Assembly: GCF_900129505.1 (NCBI RefSeq)
Contig: NZ_LT670818.1
Span: forward strand, 8,341,001 to 8,405,000
Source of the DNA: Bradyrhizobium erythrophlei
GTDB lineage: Bacteria; Pseudomonadota; Alphaproteobacteria; Rhizobiales; Xanthobacteraceae
DNA length: 64,000 nucleotides
Direction of reading: 5' to 3'
Position 1 is the first letter of the stretch. The number at the start of each line of letters is the position of its first letter. Positions 1 to 7,808 of the stretch are shown here, one piece after another. The translations under genes and the position numbers were made by a program. Under the pieces are notes generated by a model. The model was given only the letters and a program-made list of their open reading frames with translations. It was not told the DNA's origin and did not search any database.

Positions 1-120
1 GCAGCCGAACTCGCCGCGCGGCATCGACAGCCAGAGATTTTCGAACACGGCGATCTCGCCACCAGCCGCGCCCGGATAGCGCTTTGCGATGCCCTCGATG
101 GAGATGAATTTGTCGGTCAT
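1..120 (-). CDS. ABC transporter ATP-binding protein, N-terminal fragment
   Basis: Only the first 40 codons are inside the window; the gene runs off the left edge. The reading frame begins MTDKFISIEGIAKRYPG, the usual start of a nitrate/sulfonate/taurine-type (NrtD/SsuB) ATPase, before the Walker A motif. It lies 4 bases downstream of the permease stop on the same strand, so the two are surely co-transcribed. The ATPase would energise import through the permease at 125-964. Substrate cannot be told from this fragment. Confidence 0.8.
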   Translation of the reverse strand, partial: MTDKFISIEGIAKRYPGAAGGEIAVFENLWLSMPRGEFGC

Positions 121-124
121 CCCA

Positions 125-964
125 TCACTCCGGGAACGTGACCATGCGTGTGAACCGCGCGAGGATCTGGTCCAGCAGCATGCCGACGAGGCCGATCAGG
201 AAGATGGCGATGATGACGTTGGTGATCGAGAGGTTGTTCCACTCATTCCAGACGAAATAGCCGATGCCGGTGCCGCCTACCAGCATCTCGGCGGCGACGA
301 TCACGAGCCAGGCGATGCCGATCGAGATCCGCATGCCCGTCAGGATCGTCGGAGCTGCCGCCGGCAGGATCACGGTGAAAGCGCGCCTGATGGTGCCGAC
401 CTCGAGGGTACGGGCGACGTTGATCCATTCCTTGCGCACGGCGGCTACGCCGAACGCGGTGTTGAGCAGCATCGGCCATACCGAGCAGATGAAAATGACA
501 AAGATCGCCGACAGGCCGGAATCCTTGATGGTGTAGAGCGCCAGCGGCATCCAGGCGAGCGGCGAGATCGGCTTCAGAATCTGGATAAACGGATCGAGCG
601 CCTTGTTGATCAAGGGCGACATCCCGATCAGGAAGCCGAGCGGGATCGCGACCAGCACGGCGAGCAGATAGCCCACGCCCACGCGCGCGATGGAATAGCC
701 GAGCTGGATGCCGAGGCCCTTGTCGTTCGGCCCGTTGTCGTAGAACGGCCGCTTGAGGTGCTCCCACAATTTGGCGCCGACATCGAGCGGGCCCGGCATC
801 ACCGACTTGCCTTGCGTCGCGGTCAGCCCCATCAGCCTGGCATATTCCGGGCTCATAACGGCGGTGGCGCCGGTGCCGCGCGTGGCAAGATGCCAGACGC
901 CGATGAAGGCCAAAAACAGCGCGACCGAAACGATCGCCGCACGAAAGCGCAGCGAGGCGGTCAT
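125..964 (-). CDS. ABC transporter permease, NrtB/SsuC type
   Basis: A 279-residue inner-membrane permease with about six hydrophobic segments and the BPD_transp_1 coupling-loop region near EVGTIRRAFTVILPAAAPTI. The open frame extends upstream to 1063, but those extra codons lie in a dispersed palindromic repeat, so I place the start at the ATG at 964 (MTASLRFRAAIVSV). It sits between the substrate-binding protein and the ATPase of the same importer. The family imports nitrate, cyanate, sulfonates or taurine; the neighbouring sulfurtransferase makes a sulfur-containing substrate attractive, but that is inference. Confidence 0.85.
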   Translation of the reverse strand: MTASLRFRAAIVSVALFLAFIGVWHLATRGTGATAVMSPEYARLMGLTATQGKSVMPGPLDVGAKLWEHLKRPFYDNGPNDKGLGIQLGYSIARVGVGYLLAVLVAIPLGFLIGMSPLINKALDPFIQILKPISPLAWMPLALYTIKDSGLSAIFVIFICSVWPMLLNTAFGVAAVRKEWINVARTLEVGTIRRAFTVILPAAAPTILTGMRISIGIAWLVIVAAEMLVGGTGIGYFVWNEWNNLSITNVIIAIFLIGLVGMLLDQILARFTRMVTFPE

Positions 965-984
965 GAGATGCGGCCCCTCAGCGA

Positions 985-1101
985 GTCGTCCCGGCGAAAG
1001 CCGGGACCCATACGCCGTGAAGTTTCGTTCGGCAAAGTGGGAGAGACCTTCTTCATCAAACAATGCCGGTTGTCATGGGTCGCGGCTTTCGCCGGGACGA
1101 C
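985..1101. repeat. dispersed palindromic repeat (family A), copy 1
   Basis: The ends are inverted copies of one another: the left arm reads CGTCCCGGCGAAAGCCGGGA and the right arm ends with TTTCGCCGGGACGAC. The same layout, including CCATACGCCG after the left arm and ATGGGTC before the right arm, recurs at 61979-62073. It fills the gap between the permease and substrate-binding protein genes and could fold in the operon mRNA. Confidence 0.8.
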
Positions 1102-1129
1102 GGGTGTACATGTGGCGCCGCCTCACCCC

Positions 1130-2515
1130 TCACGATGCCTTCCTGATCTTGAAGCTGTTGACGTAGTCCTCGGGCTTCGCCGGGTCGAAGATCTTGCCCA
1201 TTACCGAGAACGACTTGTAGGCCGTCGCCGGTGGCGCCAGCCCCATCTCCGCCATCACCTTGGCGGTGTCGGTGGCGAGATAGACCTGTTCGGCGACGCC
1301 CTTGTAATCGACATCGCCCTTGATCTGGCCCCAGCGCTTCATCTGCGTGAGCATCCAGACCGCGAAGGACTGCCAGGGGAATGGATCGAAGTCGACGCGC
1401 TTGGCGTCGGTCTTCACGCCGCCGAGACCGTCGGCATAGGTGCCGGTCAGCACCTGTTCCAGCACGGTGACCGGCGCGTTGATATAGTTCGCGGGCGCGA
1501 TGGCTTCCGCGATCTCCTTGCGATGCTCGGCTTTCGAGGCGTAGGCGGTGGCGTCGACGATCGCCCTGGTCAGCGCGGCAAAGCTCTTCGGCGAGGTCGT
1601 GATGAATTCCCGGCTCGCGGCAAAGCTGCAGCAGGGATGGCCGTCCCAGATTTCCTTCGACAGCATGTGCATGAAGCCGACGCCGTCATAGATCGCGCGC
1701 TGGCAGATATTGTCGGGCGCGAGGAAACCATCGATGTTCTCGGCGCGAAGGTTGGCGACCATTTCCGGCGGCGGCACCGATCGCAGCTGCACATCGGTGT
1801 CGGGATCAAGGCCGTTTTCCGCGAGATAATAGCGCAGCAAGTAATTGTGCATCGAGTAGTCGAAGGGAATGGCGAACTTCATGCCCTTCCAGTCCTTCGG
1901 GTCGCGCTTGTCCTTGTGCTTGATCGCGAGCGTGATGCCCTGCCCGTTGATGTTCTCGATCGCAGGCACCGTGAACGGGACCGCATTCGCGCCGAGACCG
2001 AGCGAAATCGCCAGCGGCATCGGCGCCAGCATGTGCGCCGCGTCGTATTCTTTGTTCAGCGTCTTGTCGCGGATCACCGCCCAGCCGGCGGTCTTCACCA
2101 CCTCGACGTTGAGGCCGTACTTGCTGTAGAAGCCGAGCGGTGCGGCCATGATGATCGGCGTCGCGCAGGTGATCGGAATGAAGCCGACTTTTAAGTCTTT
2201 CTTCTCCGGCGTGCCCGCGTCGGCAAAGGCCTCGGTCGCGGTCTTGATCGGGAAGAACTGCGAAATGGCAGCGAGTGCGGTCGAAGCACCGACTGATTTC
2301 AGGAACGCCCGGCGGGCGACATCCTGCGGAAACATCGCGCGCATCACCGCGGATGCCACCACGCCCTCGTAACGCTCTTCCTCCGAGGGCGCCGGCTCGC
2401 AGCGCATTTGCGGCGCCGCGCGGTCATGTTCTTCTGCAGAGCGATGCCGGCCGCAAGCGCAGCCCGCTCGCGACAGCCCGCGGTCGGCGTCAAAGGGATC
2501 GTCGAAGGTGGACAT
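1130..2515 (-). CDS. CmpA/NrtA-family ABC transporter substrate-binding protein (Tat-exported)
   Basis: This 461-residue protein is the solute receptor of the importer. Residues 1-60 form a polar lead with a CACGRH motif, followed by a twin-arginine-type signal, ARRAFLKSVGASTALAAIS (about residues 68-86). The mature part has the NrtA/CmpA pattern: VGFIPITCATPIIMAAPLGF, then the DYSMHNYLLRYY and AENIDGFLAPDN segments. The Tat signal suggests folding before export. The cysteine-bearing N-terminal lead is longer than in cyanobacterial NrtA. The gene is first in order of the transporter set, followed by the permease and ATPase. Family ligands are nitrate, bicarbonate, cyanate or sulfonates; the ligand here is unknown. 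Confidence 0.85.
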   Translation of the reverse strand: MSTFDDPFDADRGLSRAGCACGRHRSAEEHDRAAPQMRCEPAPSEEERYEGVVASAVMRAMFPQDVARRAFLKSVGASTALAAISQFFPIKTATEAFADAGTPEKKDLKVGFIPITCATPIIMAAPLGFYSKYGLNVEVVKTAGWAVIRDKTLNKEYDAAHMLAPMPLAISLGLGANAVPFTVPAIENINGQGITLAIKHKDKRDPKDWKGMKFAIPFDYSMHNYLLRYYLAENGLDPDTDVQLRSVPPPEMVANLRAENIDGFLAPDNICQRAIYDGVGFMHMLSKEIWDGHPCCSFAASREFITTSPKSFAALTRAIVDATAYASKAEHRKEIAEAIAPANYINAPVTVLEQVLTGTYADGLGGVKTDAKRVDFDPFPWQSFAVWMLTQMKRWGQIKGDVDYKGVAEQVYLATDTAKVMAEMGLAPPATAYKSFSVMGKIFDPAKPEDYVNSFKIRKAS

Positions 2516-2607
2516 GCCCCAGTCCTTATATGTGCGCCGAAACAGGCTTCAGCGGATCACCGCCCGGCCGCACGAGCGCGGCCAGGCGGTGAAAAAACAT
2601 GCACTTT

Positions 2608-3486
2608 CTATGCCGCTTTTTCGGTCAGCCTGACGTCCGTGGGCAGGCCTTCCTCGATCGGCAACGACGGATCGCGCGACCACTCGTTCCAGGATCCGAA
2701 ATACATCCGCACATCCTTCACGCCGGCGTTCTTGAGGGCGAGGAAGGTGTTGGATGCCCGCGCGCCCTTGAAGCAATAGAGATAGACCGGGGTGTTCTCG
2801 GTAATGCCGACGGTGGCGCATTCCGCCAAAATCTCGTCCTTCGACTTGAAGCGCGGCCCTTCGCCGGTCGGCTTCATCATGCGGTACCATTCCAGCCAGA
2901 CGGCGCCGGGGATGCGGCCCTTGCGCGGGCAGAAATCCTTGCCGTAGGGCGAAGAGCTTTCGCCGATCCACTCATCGACGTCGCGCACGTCGAGCAGCGC
3001 GATGCCGGGCTTTCCGACTGCCGCCAGCATGGTCTTGGCGTCGATCAGGATGTCGCCGGCTTCGGGGATGATCGCAAACGACGCCGGCGCCGGTTTCGGC
3101 ACGTCGGTTGTGACCGGCAGGCCCGCGGCGGCCCAGGCATCGAAGCCGCCATGCAGCACCTTGACCTTGGGATAGCCGAGCATGGCCAGGAGATAATAGC
3201 CGCGGCAGGACTGGCCGAAGCCGGAATTCATCGACTGCTCGTAAATGACGGCGGTCTCGTTGCCCGACAGCCCGGCCTTGCCGAACGCGTCGGCGAATTT
3301 CGTCTTCAGCTCCTGCATGCCCTCCGGCGTCGAGGTGGCGAGATAGGTGAAGATCTCGTGCACATTGACCGCATTCGGGAGATGCCCGGCGGCATAGGCA
3401 TCGGGATTTCGCGTGTCGATGATCACGCAGGGTTCTTTCGACTTGAGTTCGGCGAGTTCGCCGGCAGAAATCAGAACGTCCGTCAT
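2608..3486 (-). CDS. sulfurtransferase with two rhodanese domains
   Basis: At 292 residues this has the usual length of SseA/thiosulfate-mercaptopyruvate sulfurtransferases. Two rhodanese folds are visible: residues about 5-125 with the VIIDTRNPDAYAAGHLPNA signature, and about 145-285 with LLDVRDVDEWIGE. The second carries the active-site loop YCFKGARAS, whose cysteine would hold the persulfide. The start has a good ribosome site (AGGAG) 10 bases upstream. The gene lies between the importer and the flavoprotein on the same strand, linking the cluster to sulfur chemistry (thiosulfate, thiocyanate, cyanide detoxification or organosulfur breakdown). Confidence 0.88.
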   Translation of the reverse strand: MTDVLISAGELAELKSKEPCVIIDTRNPDAYAAGHLPNAVNVHEIFTYLATSTPEGMQELKTKFADAFGKAGLSGNETAVIYEQSMNSGFGQSCRGYYLLAMLGYPKVKVLHGGFDAWAAAGLPVTTDVPKPAPASFAIIPEAGDILIDAKTMLAAVGKPGIALLDVRDVDEWIGESSSPYGKDFCPRKGRIPGAVWLEWYRMMKPTGEGPRFKSKDEILAECATVGITENTPVYLYCFKGARASNTFLALKNAGVKDVRMYFGSWNEWSRDPSLPIEEGLPTDVRLTEKAA

Positions 3487-3543
3487 GTCAGGCCTCTCCT
3501 GTTGTGGTTGAAGGTTAGGGTGGATCCGGGGTCCGTCTAAAAC

Positions 3544-4668
3544 TCACATATCTGCCAGCATCTTCCGAAGCTGCTTGGTCGCCGGCGTGACGATCGCGAC
3601 GAAATAGGCCTCGCGCAGTCTTCTCTGCGCGCGATGGCTCATCAGATAGCCGCGCGCGCCGCAATGAAGCATCGCCGCGTGCGCGGCTGCGACGCTGGCA
3701 TCTCCGGCCTGCAGGCGAAGCGCGACGACCGCGCGCCAATAGCCATCGTCCGCGTTGAAGGGATCGCGCGCCAGCTGCATGGTCTCGCCTTCGAGATCGG
3801 AAAGCACCTCGAGGAAGTCGGTCGGCTGTTGCGGCAGGAAGCGGTTGACGTGGCCAAGCGAGCCGCCGACTTCCTTCATGATCGCGATGCAATCTCGGAT
3901 CAGGCCGATCGCCATGCCGGCCTGCAGCAGGATAAAACCGGCGCGGATCTTCTTCACGAACGAACCGGCGGCTTCCGCCAGGATCAGAGCGCGGGGAACG
4001 AACACATCGCGGAACTGCACGCCATAGGTGCCGGTGCCATCCATCGCCAGGAACGGCTTGCACGGCTGCAGCGTAATGCCGGGATCGGAACAATCGGCGA
4101 GAAACATCACGATCTCGCCGGGCTTGTCCTCGACCTCGAAAATGGTGCCGAAGAAATGGTCGGGACCGAGGTTCGATACCCAGGGCAGCGCGCCGCGCAC
4201 GACGTAGCCGCCGTCGACCTTGCGGCCCCTGAGTTTCAGCTTCTCGATGCCGAAGAAGCTCTTCATTGGGTTGGAAAGCCCGGTGCCGCCGAGAGTTTTC
4301 CCCGCCACGACGTCGTCCGTGAACCGCGCGAGCGCCGGATTGTCGGAATTGAAAGCGTACCAGGCGAGCGTATCCTGGCACCACGCCATGAAGGCGGTGG
4401 CGCCGCAGACCTCGCCGATCGCCGCCATCGACTGGATGGCGCAGCGCAGATCGGCCGCGCCAATATTGTTCGGCCGGTGGCTGCCCCAGGCGCCGGCATC
4501 GCCGAAACGCCGCAGCAATTCGGCCGGATAAATCTTGCCGCTGTCGATGTCGGCCGCCAGCGGCGCAAGGTCCTTGCGCGCGACGGCAGCGACCGCATCG
4601 GCAACCGATGTCGACGAAACATGGCGATCTTCGTCGACCAATACACGCGATGCGGCCACTGGGTTCAT
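3544..4668 (-). CDS. acyl-CoA-dehydrogenase-like flavoprotein
   Basis: A 374-residue member of the acyl-CoA dehydrogenase fold. The middle region GGTGLSNPMKSFFGIEKLKL and the following beta domain (VDGGYVVRGALPWVSN) match the FMN/FAD-binding middle of the family, and the C-terminal part is helical. I see no clear catalytic glutamate, which fits the reduced-flavin oxygenase branch (SfnB, DszC-like) at least as well as a true fatty-acid enzyme. ATG 4668 is chosen because GGAGAG lies just upstream; a GTG at 4671 is the alternative. It is in the same run as the sulfurtransferase and OsmC genes, so oxidation of the imported compound is a reasonable guess. Confidence 0.75.
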   Translation of the reverse strand: MNPVAASRVLVDEDRHVSSTSVADAVAAVARKDLAPLAADIDSGKIYPAELLRRFGDAGAWGSHRPNNIGAADLRCAIQSMAAIGEVCGATAFMAWCQDTLAWYAFNSDNPALARFTDDVVAGKTLGGTGLSNPMKSFFGIEKLKLRGRKVDGGYVVRGALPWVSNLGPDHFFGTIFEVEDKPGEIVMFLADCSDPGITLQPCKPFLAMDGTGTYGVQFRDVFVPRALILAEAAGSFVKKIRAGFILLQAGMAIGLIRDCIAIMKEVGGSLGHVNRFLPQQPTDFLEVLSDLEGETMQLARDPFNADDGYWRAVVALRLQAGDASVAAAHAAMLHCGARGYLMSHRAQRRLREAYFVAIVTPATKQLRKMLADM

Positions 4669-4716
4669 CACACTCTCCGAACGATGCGTTTTTTGAGAAG
4701 CAACACTCGCGGGCGG

Positions 4717-5259
4717 TTACGCGCTGACCTCGAGATTGACCGGCCGCGTGAAGGTGTTGGCGACCGGCGACCACTTCTTGACGTGGGCCACCAGCGCGTC
4801 GATGTCGGCCTTCGGAACGCCCTCGCATTCCATGTCGACCTTGACGCGCACATCGGTGAAGCCGACCGGCTTCTCGCTGACGTCGCCGGTGCCCCACACC
4901 GCCGTGATGTTGAGGTCGCCTTCGAGCTCGAGTTCGAGCTTGTTGACAGTCCAGCCGCGATGCACGGCATTGGCGTGCAGTCCCACGGCGAGGCAGGAAC
5001 CAAGCGCGGCGAGCGAGGCCTCCGACGGATTGGGCGCGGTGTCGTCACCCAGAAGCCCCGGCGGCTCGTCGACGATGTAGGGCGGAAGGTTGCGGATGTA
5101 GTTGGCGTGGCGGAACTTGCCCTCGGCCACGGTCTTGCATTTCAAGGTCTTGATGACCTTCGGATTGGCTTTGCCGTTCTCGATGAGCTTCTCGAGGCCT
5201 TGCCTGTCGATCGGGGCAAGGCAGCCTGTAAGCACTGTTTTTTGAGCGACCGCGGTCAT
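4717..5259 (-). CDS. OsmC-family protein
   Basis: This 180-residue protein has the OsmC/Ohr layout, with an N-terminal strand region, then EASLAALGSCLAVGLHANAVHRGW carrying the first conserved cysteine, and VRVKVDMECEGVPKADIDAL with the second. Such proteins reduce organic hydroperoxides or handle small thiol compounds with a redox cysteine pair. GGGAGA lies 8 bases upstream of the ATG. It is the first gene of the leftward run and is divergent from a TetR regulator, so it likely marks the operon's promoter-proximal end. Confidence 0.85.
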   Translation of the reverse strand: MTAVAQKTVLTGCLAPIDRQGLEKLIENGKANPKVIKTLKCKTVAEGKFRHANYIRNLPPYIVDEPPGLLGDDTAPNPSEASLAALGSCLAVGLHANAVHRGWTVNKLELELEGDLNITAVWGTGDVSEKPVGFTDVRVKVDMECEGVPKADIDALVAHVKKWSPVANTFTRPVNLEVSA

Positions 5260-5284
5260 CTATTTTCTCCCTAGGGCAGAGGAT

Positions 5285-5294
5285 ACCGAACGGT
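5285..5294. promoter_or_regulatory. candidate TetR operator half-palindrome ACCG-AA-CGGT
   Basis: The 254-base gap between the divergent osmC-type and tetR genes holds ACCGAACGGT, a 4-2-4 inverted repeat 26 bases upstream of the OsmC-family start. AACCGGTT also occurs near 5351. TetR regulators often bind such sites beside their own gene. This is weak evidence from symmetry and position only. Confidence 0.25.
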
Positions 5295-5513
5295 CTGTTT
5301 CCTGCACGAAGCGTGCCAGAGGCGCCGGACGAGAAAAGGCGAAATCTTCAAACCGGTTAGCGTGCCCTGCCTGGGAATCGGTCAGCCGCGGACTGCTCAA
5401 ACGCGATGCAATTGCCGGTGCGATGCGATTATTTTGCGCGCAAATCCGGGGGACGATGGACGAACGAAGATGTCACTTGATGATTGCCGGGCAGTTCGAT
5501 TAACTTGGCCCGC

Positions 5514-6179
5514 ATGGGCAAATCATCCACGAAGAAGGGTATCGTCGCGGAGACCATCGCCGGCGGCGACGAGGAAACCGCACGCGGGCGTTTGCTCAGT
5601 GCAGCGACGCGGCTGTTCTGCAAGAACGGCATCAACGCCACCGGCATCGATGCCATCATCAACGAAGCCGGCACCGCGAAGACCACGCTCTACAAACTGT
5701 TCGGATCGAAAACCAATCTCGTGCATGCGGTGCTGGAGAGCGAAGGCAAGCAGTGGCGCGAGTGGTTCATCGCGTCCGTCGAGGCCGGCGGCGGCAGCGC
5801 GCAGGCAAAACTGACACGGATTTTCCCGGCGCTAAAGGAATGGTTCCGCGAGGAACGCTTCTACGGCTGCCCTTTCATCAACGCGGTCGGTGAACACGAC
5901 AAGGACCTGAAGCAGTTCCGCGCCATAGCGATGAAGCACAAGAAGGTCGTGCTGGCCTATATCGAGAAACTCGCCGGCGAAATGGGCGCGGCGGAGCCGG
6001 AGATGCTGGCGCACCAACTTGGCATCCTGATCGACGGCGCCATCGTTGCCGCCATGGTCTCGCGCGATCCCGGCGTCGCCGACACCGCGGGACTCGTCGC
6101 CTGCTCGCTGTTCCCGCCGGCAAGGGTGAAGAAGCTGAAGCGCGCGGCGGGTGCGCCGGTGGAGTTGGTGGCGGTTTAA
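5514..6179 (+). CDS. TetR/AcrR-family transcriptional regulator
   Basis: About 221 residues. The N-terminal helix-turn-helix is clear: ARGRLLSAATRLFCKNGINATGIDAIINEAGTAKTTLYKLFGSK. The C-terminal ligand domain resembles the TetR_C group of multidrug or small-molecule sensors. An in-frame ATG at 5484 would add ten residues; I prefer 5514 (MGKSSTKKG) because it gives the usual spacing to the DNA-binding helices. It is divergent from the OsmC/flavoprotein/sulfurtransferase/importer run and probably represses it. Confidence 0.85.
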   Translation: MGKSSTKKGIVAETIAGGDEETARGRLLSAATRLFCKNGINATGIDAIINEAGTAKTTLYKLFGSKTNLVHAVLESEGKQWREWFIASVEAGGGSAQAKLTRIFPALKEWFREERFYGCPFINAVGEHDKDLKQFRAIAMKHKKVVLAYIEKLAGEMGAAEPEMLAHQLGILIDGAIVAAMVSRDPGVADTAGLVACSLFPPARVKKLKRAAGAPVELVAV

Positions 6180-6195
6180 CGCTGCCTGTTGAAAC

Positions 6196-6319
6196 CGTCA
6201 TTGCGAGGAGCGAAGCGACGAAGCAATCCAGCTTTGCTTGCTGCACTGCCGGTATGGATTGCTTCGCGGAGCCGGTCATCGGGCGGCGCTTTGCGCCGAC
6301 CCGTTGGCTCGCAATGACG
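6196..6319. repeat. dispersed repeat (family B, CATTGCGAG...GCAATGACG)
   Basis: Begins CGTCATTGCGAGGAGCGAAG and ends GGCTCGCAATGACGAG, so its ends are inverted copies. The core contains GAAGCAATCCAG and GGATTGCTTCGCGG, also inverted. Related pieces occur at 55480-55553 (GGATTGCTTCGTCGCGGAG) and 60839-60917. It lies between convergent tetR and trmJ genes, where its hairpin could end transcription in both directions. Confidence 0.75.
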
Positions 6320-6325
6320 AGCTAA

Positions 6326-7528
6326 CTACCGCCGCTCCAGCACACCCGTTTCCAGCTGGTCGAGCTGCGCGGCCAGATTGGCCTCGACATCTTCGACCTT
6401 CATGCTGATGACGCGGTAGCCTCGCGCCTCCAACCATTCCTGCCGCATGGCGCGGTCCCTGGCGATCACTTCAGTCTCATCGGGATTGATCAGCTCGATC
6501 GCGATCCGGTGCACGAACGAGACGAAATCGGGAATATGGCGGCCGACCGGGGTCTGGCGCTTGAACTCGCCGGCGAAACGGCGATCCCGGGTCAGCGCCT
6601 GCCACAAAATGCGCTCGGCGTCGGTCGGGTTTCGCCGCAACAGCCGCGCCAGCCCGCGCACGGTGCCGCTCTCGGAAGGTAGCGCCCCCTGCCCGTGTTC
6701 GGCGAGCAGCGCGCGCAGCCTCGTCGCCTGGTCGCCGTCGAGCACGCCGCCCTTGGCCGGACCCTTGCGCCCCTCCGCGATCGCCATCACCACGCCGTGC
6801 AAGGTGTGCATATCCTGCTTGGTCGGGTCCATGCGGGCGAAGATATTGCGCAGATTGACCAGCATGGTCTCGCGCTTCTCCGCCGGGCGCAGGAACTCGA
6901 CCCGGTCGAGCTCGCGCACCAGATTGTCGAAGAAGGCCTGCATCTGGTGCTGCGAGGCGGGCTCGGAACGCTCCGGCATCGCAAACGGCAACGCGCCCGC
7001 GGTCGACAGCTTGAACCACTCATAGCCGATCAGCAGCACCGCCTGCGCCAGATTGAGCGAGGCAAAGCCGGGATTGACCGGAAAGGTGACGATCCGGTTG
7101 GCGAGCGCCACCTCCTCGTTCTGCAGGCCGTAACGCTCGCGGCCAAAGAGGATGCCGACCGTGCCGCCGCTCTTGAACTCCCCGGCCATTTCCAGTGCGG
7201 CGGCTTCCGGCGCCACCACCGGTTTGGCCTGGTCATGGGCACGGGCTGTGGTGGCGAACAGCAGCGTGCAATCGGCGACCGCCTGCTCCACCGTATCGAA
7301 CAGCTCGACGCGTTCCAGGATATGGTCGGCGCCGGAAGCCGCTCGCTGCGCGCTGATGTTCGGCCAGCCGTCGCGCGGCTTGACGAGGCGCAGCCGCGTC
7401 AGCGCAAAATTGCCCATCGCGCGCGCGGTCATGCCGATGTTTTCGCCGAGCTGCGGCTCGACCAGAATCACAACGGGTCCTGTCAGCTCAACGCCTGTCT
7501 TGGTCTTGTCGGTGCCCGAACCGGACAT
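6326..7528 (-). CDS. trmJ: tRNA Cm32/Um32 methyltransferase TrmJ fused to a DUF559 domain
   Basis: Residues about 15-250 are a SPOUT methyltransferase of the TrmJ/TrmH class: VVILVEPQLGENIGMTARAM at the start, and the knot motifs GILFGRERYGLQNEE and PGFASLNLAQAVLLIGYEW. TrmJ 2'-O-methylates position 32 of tRNA using S-adenosylmethionine. Residues about 285-395 are an added DUF559 (Vsr-like) domain: LLRRNPTDAERILWQAL, then PVGRHIPDFVSF, IAIELINPDE and WLEARGYRVISM. The usual DGGQH of DUF559 is replaced by NPDET, so nuclease activity is uncertain. Ordinary TrmJ is about 250 residues; this one is 400. Single gene, convergent with tetR. Confidence 0.88.
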   Translation of the reverse strand: MSGSGTDKTKTGVELTGPVVILVEPQLGENIGMTARAMGNFALTRLRLVKPRDGWPNISAQRAASGADHILERVELFDTVEQAVADCTLLFATTARAHDQAKPVVAPEAAALEMAGEFKSGGTVGILFGRERYGLQNEEVALANRIVTFPVNPGFASLNLAQAVLLIGYEWFKLSTAGALPFAMPERSEPASQHQMQAFFDNLVRELDRVEFLRPAEKRETMLVNLRNIFARMDPTKQDMHTLHGVVMAIAEGRKGPAKGGVLDGDQATRLRALLAEHGQGALPSESGTVRGLARLLRRNPTDAERILWQALTRDRRFAGEFKRQTPVGRHIPDFVSFVHRIAIELINPDETEVIARDRAMRQEWLEARGYRVISMKVEDVEANLAAQLDQLETGVLERR

Positions 7529-7808
7529 CTCACTTCACTTTCTGATTCAAGTCTCAAGGGCAGCCTGAACCAGATTCGGAAGAACCGGATTCAACGCCTT
7601 CGGCTGCGGCCCGCATTCGATTGCTGAGCCGGCAGCGTTTCTCAAGCAATATAATTGGCTTAGCAAGGCTTTCTGATTTCGGTTGAAAGCTCGACCCGGC
7701 CGTTTGCGCGCGTCCGGCTTTCGGATACGGTATCAATCACAAATAAAATGAAGCTGCAAATTCAACCCCAAAGGGCCGCTCAACGGCTCGGGGATGTGGG
7801 AGGCTAAC

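Noticed and set aside
89..2194. Long plus-strand open frame over the ABC transporter
   Set aside because: It is antisense to well-supported permease and binding-protein genes and is rich in Arg/His/Asp with no domain, typical of GC-rich shadow frames.
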